NCBI GenBank assembly: GCA_002293275.1
Contig: DBCX01000022.1
Location: 25,861-44,799, forward strand
Direction of reading: 5' to 3'
DNA: 18,939 bases
From: Cyanobacteria bacterium UBA947
Lineage (GTDB): Bacteria; Cyanobacteriota; Vampirovibrionia; Gastranaerophilales; Gastranaerophilaceae
In this document: positions 1 to 5,654 of the stretch, in pieces
How positions within the stretch are numbered: position 1 is the stretch's first letter
Layout: each line of letters starts with the position of its first letter
The notes under the pieces: generated by a model
What the model was told of the DNA's origin: nothing
Databases searched by the model: none
The model's input: only the letters and a program-made list of their open reading frames with translations
Translations under genes and position numbers: made by a program

Positions 1-138
1 GAATTTATGAAAAACTTTTGTAATATTTTCGCCATAAAATGCTAAAAGAGAAGAAATGAGCATTCTTTTAATCTGCATTTCCAAACGCATTATCCTGCAA
101 TAATTTTTTGAGAACTCAAAATAATATTTTTCTAACAT
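1..138 (-). CDS. Partial ORF at left window edge, product unknown (46 residues visible)
   Basis: An open frame with an ATG at 138 runs without a stop off the left edge of the window. The 46 visible residues begin MLEKYYFEFSKNYCRIMRLE and continue as an amphipathic helical stretch ending in YGENITKVFHKF. Seen: charged and aromatic residues are mixed in a protein-like way, in contrast to the AT-rich spacer upstream. No Shine-Dalgarno precedes the ATG; in-frame ATGs also occur at 90 and 63. Context: a promoter, a structured RNA and a Rho-independent terminator lie directly upstream on the same strand, so expression would need read-through or anti-termination. The pattern 'RLE-x5-R-x9-YG' faintly resembles HEPN/Abi-type helices; this is inference only, and the family cannot be assigned from 46 residues. 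Confidence 0.5.
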   Translation of the reverse strand, partial: MLEKYYFEFSKNYCRIMRLEMQIKRMLISSLLAFYGENITKVFHKF

Positions 139-155
139 ATAAAAATATTAACACT

Positions 156-184
156 AAAAAAGTGCACACACAAGGTATGCACTT
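156..184 (-). terminator. Rho-independent terminator of the left-edge RNA
   Basis: On the minus strand AAGTGCA (184-178) pairs perfectly with TGCACTT (166-160) around an 11-nt loop, and the T-run continues to 156. It lies between the promoter at 257-285 and the ORF that starts at 138, so it acts as an attenuator for that ORF if both are one transcription unit. Confidence 0.75.
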
Positions 185-250
185 GCTTGCTTTTGTACTA
201 AGGGAGTTTGTCTAGCAAACTTATGCCCTACCTCTTATGAGCGAGAGTAC
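156..250 (-). ncRNA. Compact structured RNA with three-way-junction fold and terminator (predicted)
   Basis: With the promoter at 257-285, transcription should start at about G250 and end at the T-run 160-156, giving about 95 nt. Seen: GUAC at 250-247 pairs with GUAC at 198-195 and closes a junction. UCUC 246-243 pairs with GAGG 234-231. AGGG 229-226 pairs with CCCU 204-201, and after a 4-nt bulge AGUUUG 221-216 pairs with CAAACU 210-205 around a 5-nt loop. A short A-rich linker leads to the terminator hairpin. The first transcribed base coincides with the first base of the closing stem, which supports the model. It could be an independent small RNA, a riboswitch or attenuator for the ORF at 1-138, or an RNA antitoxin. 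I do not recognise a known RNA family; it is not a tRNA, SRP RNA or tmRNA. Confidence 0.6.
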
Positions 251-256
251 ACTCAT

Positions 257-285
257 ATTATAAACTATTTTTGACTAAAAATCAA
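257..285 (-). promoter_or_regulatory. Sigma-70-type promoter for the left-edge RNA
   Basis: The minus strand carries TTGATT (285-280), a spacer of exactly 17 nt and a perfect TATAAT (262-257). The expected start is at about 250. This is the best-matching -35/-10 pair that I see in the window. Confidence 0.75.
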
Positions 286-334
286 TACATTTTAACCAAG
301 ACATATTATTTCTTAATTATTATTCCGGATTAGC

Positions 335-358
335 AAAAAAAAGCGCGGTGCCCCGCGC
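335..358 (-). terminator. Terminator after the sigma factor gene
   Basis: On the minus strand a perfect 6-bp GC stem, GCGCGG/CCGCGC with a 4-nt loop, is followed by eight T residues. It lies 15 bases beyond the stop codon of the sigma factor gene and separates it from the RNA unit further left. Confidence 0.85.
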
Positions 359-372
359 GAGTGTGACAATTG

Positions 373-1302
373 TTAACCTATAAAATCTCTCAAATGCCTG
401 AACTGCTCCGATCTGCGCAGCCGCAAAAGTACCGTGTGTTCCAGCTGCCGCACCCGCTCTTTTGAGTACCCGAGCAGTTTGCCCAGCTGCTCAAGCGTGC
501 ACGGTGTCGCCCCGTTTATCCCGAACCGGTGCGTTAAAATCTTTTGTTCGCGCTCATCCAGCCCGGAGAGCAAATCCTCAACACTTCCCTTCAACTCCTC
601 GTCAGTTGTACTGTTTTCCGGCGAAATATCCGTGTCCTGAATATAATCACCGATATTCAAATCATCTGTCACCGGCGTTTCCAGACTAATCGGGTCTTTT
701 ATTATGGATTGTTTAATCGCCGAAATAATCTTCATTGAAACCTTCAACCGCCGCGAAACCTGCTCGTCATCAGGCTCATACCCGAGCTCCGAGGACAATT
801 CCGCAACCGCTTTTTTGTATTTTTTAATTTTGTCCGCCATATGCACCGGAATCCGAATCGCCTTGGCGTTATTGGAAATTGACCGGATAATTGTCTGCTT
901 AATCCACCAAGTTGCATAGGTGGAGAACCGGAAATTCTTTGAATAATCAAACTTTTCCGCGGCCTTAATTAAACCCAGCGACCCTTCCTGCACCAAATCC
1001 ATAAACAACACACCCTGCCCGATATATTTTTTTGCGATACTGACAACCAGCCGCAAATTTGCGTTGACAAGTTGATTAATCGCACTCTCCCTGACTTTTG
1101 CCGCGGGCGAGCCGGCAGGCGCTTTTTCACCCTCTTTAATCTTTTGTCCGATAGCTTTTTCCTGCTGCGCGTTCAGCATCTTGACCTTGCCGATGTCTTT
1201 TAAATACATTTGCAAAATATCATCATCGTTTGAAATCGAGCTGAATGTCCGCGGCTCTTCCTCATGCGTCAAATAATCCAAATCAACCACCTGTATCGCC
1301 AT
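373..1302 (-). CDS. RNA polymerase sigma factor, sigma-70 family, group 2-like
   Basis: A 309-residue sigma-70 factor that directs core RNA polymerase to promoters. Seen in order: region 1.2 (about 26-58), region 2 (about 79-150, with ANLRLVVSIAKKY, DLVQEGSLGLIKA and FSTYATWWIKQ), region 3 (about 155-225), and region 4 with the helix-turn-helix TLEQLGKLLGYSKERVRQLE (269-288). There is no region 1.1, so it is shorter than primary RpoD and fits a group 2 (non-essential or alternative primary-like) factor. Start: ATG 1302 has a strong GGGGGGAGAG ribosome site about 9 nt upstream and the protein then begins MAIQVVDLDY; the open frame upstream to 1449 overlaps the divergent gene and is not coding-like. 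In region 2.4 Gln136 matches E. coli Q437, but the residue at T440 is Ile139. A terminator follows the gene. Family certain, subgroup and regulon inferred. Confidence 0.93.
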   Translation of the reverse strand: MAIQVVDLDYLTHEEEPRTFSSISNDDDILQMYLKDIGKVKMLNAQQEKAIGQKIKEGEKAPAGSPAAKVRESAINQLVNANLRLVVSIAKKYIGQGVLFMDLVQEGSLGLIKAAEKFDYSKNFRFSTYATWWIKQTIIRSISNNAKAIRIPVHMADKIKKYKKAVAELSSELGYEPDDEQVSRRLKVSMKIISAIKQSIIKDPISLETPVTDDLNIGDYIQDTDISPENSTTDEELKGSVEDLLSGLDEREQKILTHRFGINGATPCTLEQLGKLLGYSKERVRQLEHTVLLRLRRSEQFRHLRDFIG

Positions 1303-1351
1303 CTTTTTTCTCTCCCCCCGTTTTAGACGCGGTGCGCAAAAAAATGTTCCA

Positions 1352-1360
1352 TGGTATAAT
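1352..1360 (+). promoter_or_regulatory. Extended -10 promoter giving a leaderless glycosyltransferase mRNA
   Basis: TGgTATAAT is a perfect extended -10 element. Counting the last T as -7 places +1 at 1367, the A of the ATG. No -35 match and no Shine-Dalgarno sequence are visible, as expected for a leaderless extended -10 promoter. Confidence 0.65.
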
Positions 1361-1380
1361 TTTGTGATGGGATTAATCAA
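1353..1380 (-). promoter_or_regulatory. Possible promoter of the sigma factor gene
   Basis: The minus strand has TTGATT (1380-1375), a 16-nt spacer and TATACC (1358-1353), a 4/6 match to each consensus. It overlaps the -10 box of the divergent glycosyltransferase promoter on the other strand, so the two would compete for polymerase. The leader would be about 44 nt and include the G-rich ribosome site. Confidence 0.4.
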
Positions 1381-2770
1381 GAAGCATGTAGAGTTTTTCA
1401 CCTTTTTGGGGCTGCTGGGGTTTTGTGCGCTCGTGTTTTTTTGGGGCATCGGCAGCTATCCGCTGATGGATGTGGACGAAACCCGCTACGCATCAATGGC
1501 GCGCGATATGTTTTTGTCAAAGGATTTTATGACCTTGCGCTTGAACGGCGAATACTTTTTTGAAAAACCGCCGCTGTATTTTTGGCTTGAATGCGCCTCG
1601 TTTGCGCTATTTGGCAAGATAAACGAGTTTACCGTCCGTTTCCCCGTTGCGTTGTGCGGTATGTTGTCCGCGTTCGCACTATATTTTGCCGGCAAAAAAG
1701 TCGTCTCGCGCAAGTACGGTATCACAGCAGCCGTCATCCTTGCCACATCGCTGCAGTTTAACGTGCTTTCAAAGTTTGCAATCCTTGATATTGTGCTTGC
1801 CGCATGCGCAGGATTGGCGGTGGTTTGCGGGTTCTTGACTTTTTATGTGCAAGAGCAAAACAAAAAATATTTTTGGTGGCTGTTTTACATTTTCTCGGCG
1901 CTTGCTGTTCTGGCAAAAGGCGTCCCCGGCGTGGTTGTGCCGTTTGGAGTGATGTTTTGCGCGGCCGTTGCGCTTGGCAAAGGGCGCGAACTTTTCCGCC
2001 CGCAGTATTTGTTTGTCGGACTGATTTTGTTTGCATCAATTGTTGTGCCGTGGCACCAAACAATGCTTGAAATGTATCCGAACCTTTTTTGGGACGAATA
2101 CGTTGTAAAGCACCACCTGCAGCGCTTTGCAGGCGGTGAGGAAATCGGCAGAACGCAAGGCTGGTGGTTTTATATCCCGACATTTTTGGTAGGGTTTATC
2201 CCGTGGATTGCGTTTGTGAACCCGCGCAAAATATGGTTAGAACGGACGACAAACCAATGGCTCTACCTGAACCTTATCGGATTTGCGTTCACGTTTTTGT
2301 TCTTCTCGGTGTCCGGAACAAAGCTTATCACATACATTTTGCCGCTGTTCTTTTTTGCGGCGAATATTGTCGCGTTTTGTATCGTTAACCTGGAACGCTT
2401 TGCTGTCACCGCAGGCGTTATGGCGTGTATTCTGGCGTTTGGCACCGGCCCGGCGTTCAAGTTTAACTTTACGTTCGGTCAGGATGATTTGATGCACTAC
2501 GCCAAAACATACCGCCCGATTGCATCGTTCGGGGTCGGGCGAAAATACTCGCTCCTGTACTATTCCGGCGGTTATATCAAGCGCAAGCCCGAGATTGATT
2601 ACGCTTGGCTTGAAAAAACTCTGAAAACCACCTATGTTGTCGTGAAAAACTCGGATGTGGAGAAATTCTCGCAGCACGCCAAATTTGAAATCGTTGAAAC
2701 CGGCAAAAAATATACATTGATTAAAAGTGCGGACTTGAAGCCTGCCGGGCGGGTTAAAAATGGATTATAA
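1367..2770 (+). CDS. ArnT/PMT-like membrane glycosyltransferase
   Basis: A 467-residue polytopic membrane protein of the GT-C type (GT39/GT83, dolichyl- or undecaprenyl-phosphate sugar:acceptor transferases such as ArnT). Seen: after a first membrane helix there is a first extracytoplasmic loop with DVDETRYASMARDM (D-x-D-E-x-R-Y) and further on FEKPPLYFWL, both hallmarks of the ArnT/PMT_2 group. About ten more hydrophobic segments follow, then a soluble C-terminal tail from about residue 380. The family moves a sugar from a lipid-phosphate carrier to lipid A, protein or another acceptor on the outer face of the inner membrane; the substrate here is unknown. Start: GTG 1364 directly precedes ATG 1367; ATG is preferred because the promoter predicts +1 there. 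It overlaps the next gene by 11 nt, so the two are one operon. Confidence 0.85.
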   Translation: MGLIKKHVEFFTFLGLLGFCALVFFWGIGSYPLMDVDETRYASMARDMFLSKDFMTLRLNGEYFFEKPPLYFWLECASFALFGKINEFTVRFPVALCGMLSAFALYFAGKKVVSRKYGITAAVILATSLQFNVLSKFAILDIVLAACAGLAVVCGFLTFYVQEQNKKYFWWLFYIFSALAVLAKGVPGVVVPFGVMFCAAVALGKGRELFRPQYLFVGLILFASIVVPWHQTMLEMYPNLFWDEYVVKHHLQRFAGGEEIGRTQGWWFYIPTFLVGFIPWIAFVNPRKIWLERTTNQWLYLNLIGFAFTFLFFSVSGTKLITYILPLFFFAANIVAFCIVNLERFAVTAGVMACILAFGTGPAFKFNFTFGQDDLMHYAKTYRPIASFGVGRKYSLLYYSGGYIKRKPEIDYAWLEKTLKTTYVVVKNSDVEKFSQHAKFEIVETGKKYTLIKSADLKPAGRVKNGL

Positions 2771-3269
2771 GGATTTTTTGGCCACGCTTGATGTTGAGCT
2801 CGGTCAGCTTTTTGACTCGCAAAAAGAACACATCCGCTGCCGGCCCGGCTGCAGCGCCTGCTGCGAAAAAGGCGATTACCCGATGTCACGGCCGGATATG
2901 GAGCATATTATGGGCGCGTTTATGCATCTGCCGGCTGAAAAACACACGCGCGTCAAGGCAAATATCGCCGCCGTTAAAGCCGGCCGCCAGCCAATTTATC
3001 CCTGCCCGTTTTTGCTTGACGGGCTTTGCTGTGTTTACGAGCACAGGGGAATCGTCTGCCGCACTCACGGGCTGGCGTATTTGCAACCTGATAACGTGGT
3101 GAAGCTGCCGCAATGTGTCCACGACGGGCTAAATTACAGCGATGTGTTTGATGGTCAAACGGTCAATTTGCCGAACCCGATTACAATAAGCCTGCGTATT
3201 GACGATATCTTGAACCGCTACGGGTTTGAGCCCGAGGTCATAAAACCGCTCATTGAATGGTTTGCGTAA
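2760..3269 (+). CDS. YkgJ-family cysteine-cluster protein (metal-binding)
   Basis: A 169-residue protein of the YkgJ/UPF0153 type, annotated in the family as zinc- or iron-chelating. Seen: the signature CRPGCSACC (Cys27, 31, 34, 35), then a second Cys-rich block with PCPFLLDGLCCVYEHRGIVC (Cys82, 90, 91, 100) and a later Cys119. The spacing fits a bound metal or Fe-S centre. There is no signal peptide or membrane segment, so it is probably cytoplasmic. Its ATG lies inside the last codons of the glycosyltransferase gene (11-nt overlap, other frame), which indicates coupled translation. The biochemical role of the family is not established; coupling to a glycosyltransferase hints at envelope polymer or lipid modification, but that is inference. 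Confidence 0.85.
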   Translation: MDYKDFLATLDVELGQLFDSQKEHIRCRPGCSACCEKGDYPMSRPDMEHIMGAFMHLPAEKHTRVKANIAAVKAGRQPIYPCPFLLDGLCCVYEHRGIVCRTHGLAYLQPDNVVKLPQCVHDGLNYSDVFDGQTVNLPNPITISLRIDDILNRYGFEPEVIKPLIEWFA

Positions 3270-3296
3270 ATCGCCGGAAACCGCCCCAATTTACCC

Positions 3297-4997
3297 CTAC
3301 GCGTCGTAACGTTTGAAAGTTTTCTCAATATTTTTGGAGATTGTTGACTTAATCGTGTCGTATTCAGTCGTCAGCGCGGAGATTTCCGTGTCAAGGTTCT
3401 TCATCTTCAAGTCAAGCATCTGCTCTTTTTGGTTCAATTTGGCTTTTTCCGAGTTGTATTTTGCCTCGGCTTTTGCAACGAACGATTCGTCAATGACTTC
3501 CTTGACATAGCTGTCGGTCGCGTAGCCGCCCTGATAATAATATCCGTCGTCTTTCAGGCGGTTAATAAACGCCTTGCCGCTTTGCAGCAACTCTTGAAGA
3601 TGCCCGTTATCGGTGATTTTTGCATCCTCGGTCCAGCCTTTTGTGCAAAGCTGGTTGAGCATTGTATCGTAGAACGCCGCCATCTTTGCCTCCTCGTTGG
3701 AGAACTGCTGGCCGACATATGTGGTGTAGAGCAGGTTGGTATCGCCAGATGCCCAGGTGCCTTTTTGCTGTGCAACTGTTTGACCGGAGCCGGCCTGTGC
3801 GTGGTAAGGGTTGGACGGCGAATCCAAACCGTTTGGATCCATAAACTGCGCATACATCGTCAAGAATACGTTTGCTAGGTTACTAAGGTTCAACGCAGCC
3901 GCGTTACCCAAGTTGCGCCATTCGTCGGTTATTGAGGATTTACCCATTTTTTCTTTTGTTACAATACCGACATATTTGCTTTGGTTGTCTCTTACAAATT
4001 TATCTTCGTCAAAGCCGTTGGAACCATTAAGATTTGATTTGTCCTTTGTATCGTGATACGCACGACCATTATTGTTACTTTCGCTGAACATTTCTTTCAA
4101 CTGGTCTGCCGCGTACGCAAGCGCATCGTTACTTTTCGGGTCACCGGGTATTGAAAGAACCGACCCGAACGAGTCCGCCAGCCAGTCAATAAAGAACTTA
4201 TTTGTTCCATCTTGAAGTGCTCTTGCCATTTCATCGGTATCAAAATTGTCACCGCCTTGACCCCAAGGAGTTTCATTATCATCATCCTCACCGGTATATA
4301 TCGCGTAGTCGCCCGATAAAAGGTCCGAAAGATAAAACTTGCCCGATTGACCGTTATCGTCTGAGCCTTTTATAATCTTGAAATCGCTGTTTGTCAGTTC
4401 TGTACCTACCCCGTAGGCGTTAAAGTCATCCGCTGTAAAACCGTATTGCGCTTCTTTGCTTGTTCTTAGTTTGTCAATCAAGCCCTGAAGGTTCAACTTG
4501 TCGGTGAACACGGTCAATTCGCCCTCGTTGCCGACACCTGCGTTTTGTGCGTACGGTACCAGCATAAATCTGTCGCGTTGGACGCCGTTTATTACGCCGT
4601 TGCCGAACAAGCCTTCCAAAAATCTGTTCCGGACAACATCTGACGGCAGCCCGCCAACGCCCTCTTGCGGGATACCCGCAAACCGCGCCGCCGCCGCAAG
4701 TCGTCTGTCCACTACTATCTTGCCCTGTGTATCGCTTATCATTACAGGCGTGTAATCGTTCAGGGCCCCAGGTGTTGTCAACACACCGTAGCTCAACGGT
4801 GTTGAGTTGTCACCCTTGCCGTAATAATCATACACAAGCTTTGTTTTATCCAGTGAGTTCTGGTATTCACTGGAAAGATCAGCCATATTGCGCGAAAGCG
4901 ATATCTTTTCGTGCGATAATGCCATTGAACGAAACTCACAGTCCGACTTGCGCCCTGTTATCGTTAGCAATCTGCATTGTTGTGCTGACAATCCCAT
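3297..4997 (-). CDS. Large protein with flagellin-like layout, lineage-specific, function unknown
   Basis: A 566-residue protein. The N-terminal 60 residues (MGLSAQQCRLLTITGRKSDC, then a helix with ISLSRNMADLSSEYQNSLDK) and the last 70 residues (a heptad-patterned helix with LKMKNLDTEISALTTEYDTI) look like coiled coils. Between them lies a long Asn/Gly/Asp-rich variable region with few helical signals. Helical ends around a variable centre are also the layout of flagellins and hook-associated proteins, although no sequence motif of those families is seen. There is no signal peptide. Start: ATG 4997 is preceded by AAAGGC and opens the MGLSxxQxRLL motif that I recall from Melainabacteria and Elusimicrobiota; an in-frame ATG at 5021 would add eight charged residues. 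A surface or secreted filament role is inference. The gene converges on the YkgJ gene without an obvious terminator. Confidence 0.75.
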   Translation of the reverse strand: MGLSAQQCRLLTITGRKSDCEFRSMALSHEKISLSRNMADLSSEYQNSLDKTKLVYDYYGKGDNSTPLSYGVLTTPGALNDYTPVMISDTQGKIVVDRRLAAAARFAGIPQEGVGGLPSDVVRNRFLEGLFGNGVINGVQRDRFMLVPYAQNAGVGNEGELTVFTDKLNLQGLIDKLRTSKEAQYGFTADDFNAYGVGTELTNSDFKIIKGSDDNGQSGKFYLSDLLSGDYAIYTGEDDDNETPWGQGGDNFDTDEMARALQDGTNKFFIDWLADSFGSVLSIPGDPKSNDALAYAADQLKEMFSESNNNGRAYHDTKDKSNLNGSNGFDEDKFVRDNQSKYVGIVTKEKMGKSSITDEWRNLGNAAALNLSNLANVFLTMYAQFMDPNGLDSPSNPYHAQAGSGQTVAQQKGTWASGDTNLLYTTYVGQQFSNEEAKMAAFYDTMLNQLCTKGWTEDAKITDNGHLQELLQSGKAFINRLKDDGYYYQGGYATDSYVKEVIDESFVAKAEAKYNSEKAKLNQKEQMLDLKMKNLDTEISALTTEYDTIKSTISKNIEKTFKRYDA

Positions 4998-5060
4998 TTT
5001 TAGCCTTTCGCTTTTACTCATGTTGTTATACGGCTATTTTCACCCAAAACTTTAAAGCAT

Positions 5061-5076
5061 GTAACAAGAATGTTAC
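5061..5076. repeat. Perfect inverted repeat upstream of the flagellin-like gene
   Basis: GTAACA-agaa-TGTTAC is a perfect 6-bp dyad with a 4-nt centre, 64 nt upstream of the preferred start at 4997. Its size and place suit an operator for a dimeric repressor, possibly the neighbouring XRE protein; this is inference. Confidence 0.4.
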
Positions 5077-5090
5077 AATTGAGTTAACAA

Positions 5091-5125
5091 ATTGAAAATT
5101 GAAAATTGAAAATGGAAAGTGGAAA
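5091..5125. repeat. Heptamer tandem repeat, five copies
   Basis: ATTGAAA occurs three times in direct succession, followed by ATGGAAA and GTGGAAA. It sits between the XRE gene and the flagellin-like gene. The 7-bp unit makes it a candidate for slipped-strand length variation that changes promoter spacing. Confidence 0.7.
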
Positions 5126-5151
5126 ATTAATATAAGGAAGAATATTTTAAA

Positions 5152-5370
5152 TTAAAAATCAATCAATTCTCTGACTTGTTTGTTTAATTTTTCGGCAACA
5201 TCTATTAAAAGCCGAAGGCTTATACAACGCTTTGCTGTTTCTACTTTGGCGAGATGATCGCGTGAGATACCAAGCAGCCCGGAAAATGCTTCTTGTGAAT
5301 ATCCTTTTTCTTTGCGAAATTGGTGGATTTTTCTCCCCAATCGTAAAATTTTTGTTACCTTATTGTCCAT
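5152..5370 (-). CDS. Small XRE-family helix-turn-helix regulator
   Basis: A 72-residue protein made almost entirely of one Cro/C1-type HTH domain. Seen: IHQFRKEKGYSQEAFSGLLG followed by the recognition helix region ISRDHLAKVETAKRCIS (about 17-51) and a closing helix ending VRELIDF. Such proteins are usually dimeric repressors of their own or adjacent promoters. No Shine-Dalgarno precedes the ATG; TGcGAAAAT ends so that +1 would fall on the ATG (4/6 match, weak), so the mRNA may be leaderless. It diverges from a broken LuxR-type gene. A decayed relative with the same leader (AAAATAAAAAT-ATGGACA) is found at 12187-12373. Confidence 0.85.
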   Translation of the reverse strand: MDNKVTKILRLGRKIHQFRKEKGYSQEAFSGLLGISRDHLAKVETAKRCISLRLLIDVAEKLNKQVRELIDF

Positions 5371-5433
5371 ATTTTTATTTTCGCATATAATGATTAAAGA
5401 TTTAATGACTATAAGGGCACAAAAAGGAGTATC

Positions 5434-5639
5434 ATGAAAAACAAATTAACAGAAGAGGAAAAATCGTCATTGTCCTGCTCGGTCAGGGCGAAACAAACAG
5501 AATGATATGCCAAGAGCGCGAACTTACAAGCTACCGCCTGCGCAAAATTAAAAAAAATATCCGCGCAAAGCTCGGCGCTTTCAATGACATACACGCCGTG
5601 TTTTTGGCCTACAAAAACTCAATCTGGAAACCGGACTAA
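5434..5639 (+). pseudogene. LuxR/GerE-type HTH protein disrupted by a one-base frameshift
   Basis: ATG 5434 has a good ribosome site (AAAGGAG). The first ten codons read MKNKLTEEEK, then the frame hits a stop after 23 residues. If one A is added to the A5 run at 5459-5463, the frame continues to TAA 5639 as a GerE-type domain of about 68 residues: VIVLLGQGETNRMICQERE, then LTSYRLRKIKKNIRAKLGAF and HAVFLAYKNSIWKPD. These match the LuxR C-terminal HTH plan (LTE-x-E, LL-x-QG-x-x-N, I-x-x-KLG, AV-x-A). The gene would be a stand-alone HTH without a receiver domain. The break may be a true null mutation, phase variation at the A-run, programmed slippage, or a sequencing error. Confidence 0.8.
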
Positions 5640-5654
5640 TTTTCCATTTTAAAT

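Noticed and set aside
150..300. CRISPR repeat, tRNA, SRP RNA or tmRNA in the left-edge structured region
   Set aside because: No repeated units, no T-loop GTTCRA motif with a cloverleaf, no SRP Alu/GGAA loop signature and no tag-peptide frame with tRNA-like ends.
335..360. T-box-like GGTGCC/CGCG element at the sigma factor end
   Set aside because: The bases are fully explained by the GC stem and T-run of a terminator; no specifier or antiterminator structure is present.
1303..1449. N-terminal extension of the sigma factor (49 more codons)
   Set aside because: It overlaps the divergent glycosyltransferase gene and its promoter, lacks region 1.1 features, and ATG 1302 has a strong ribosome site.
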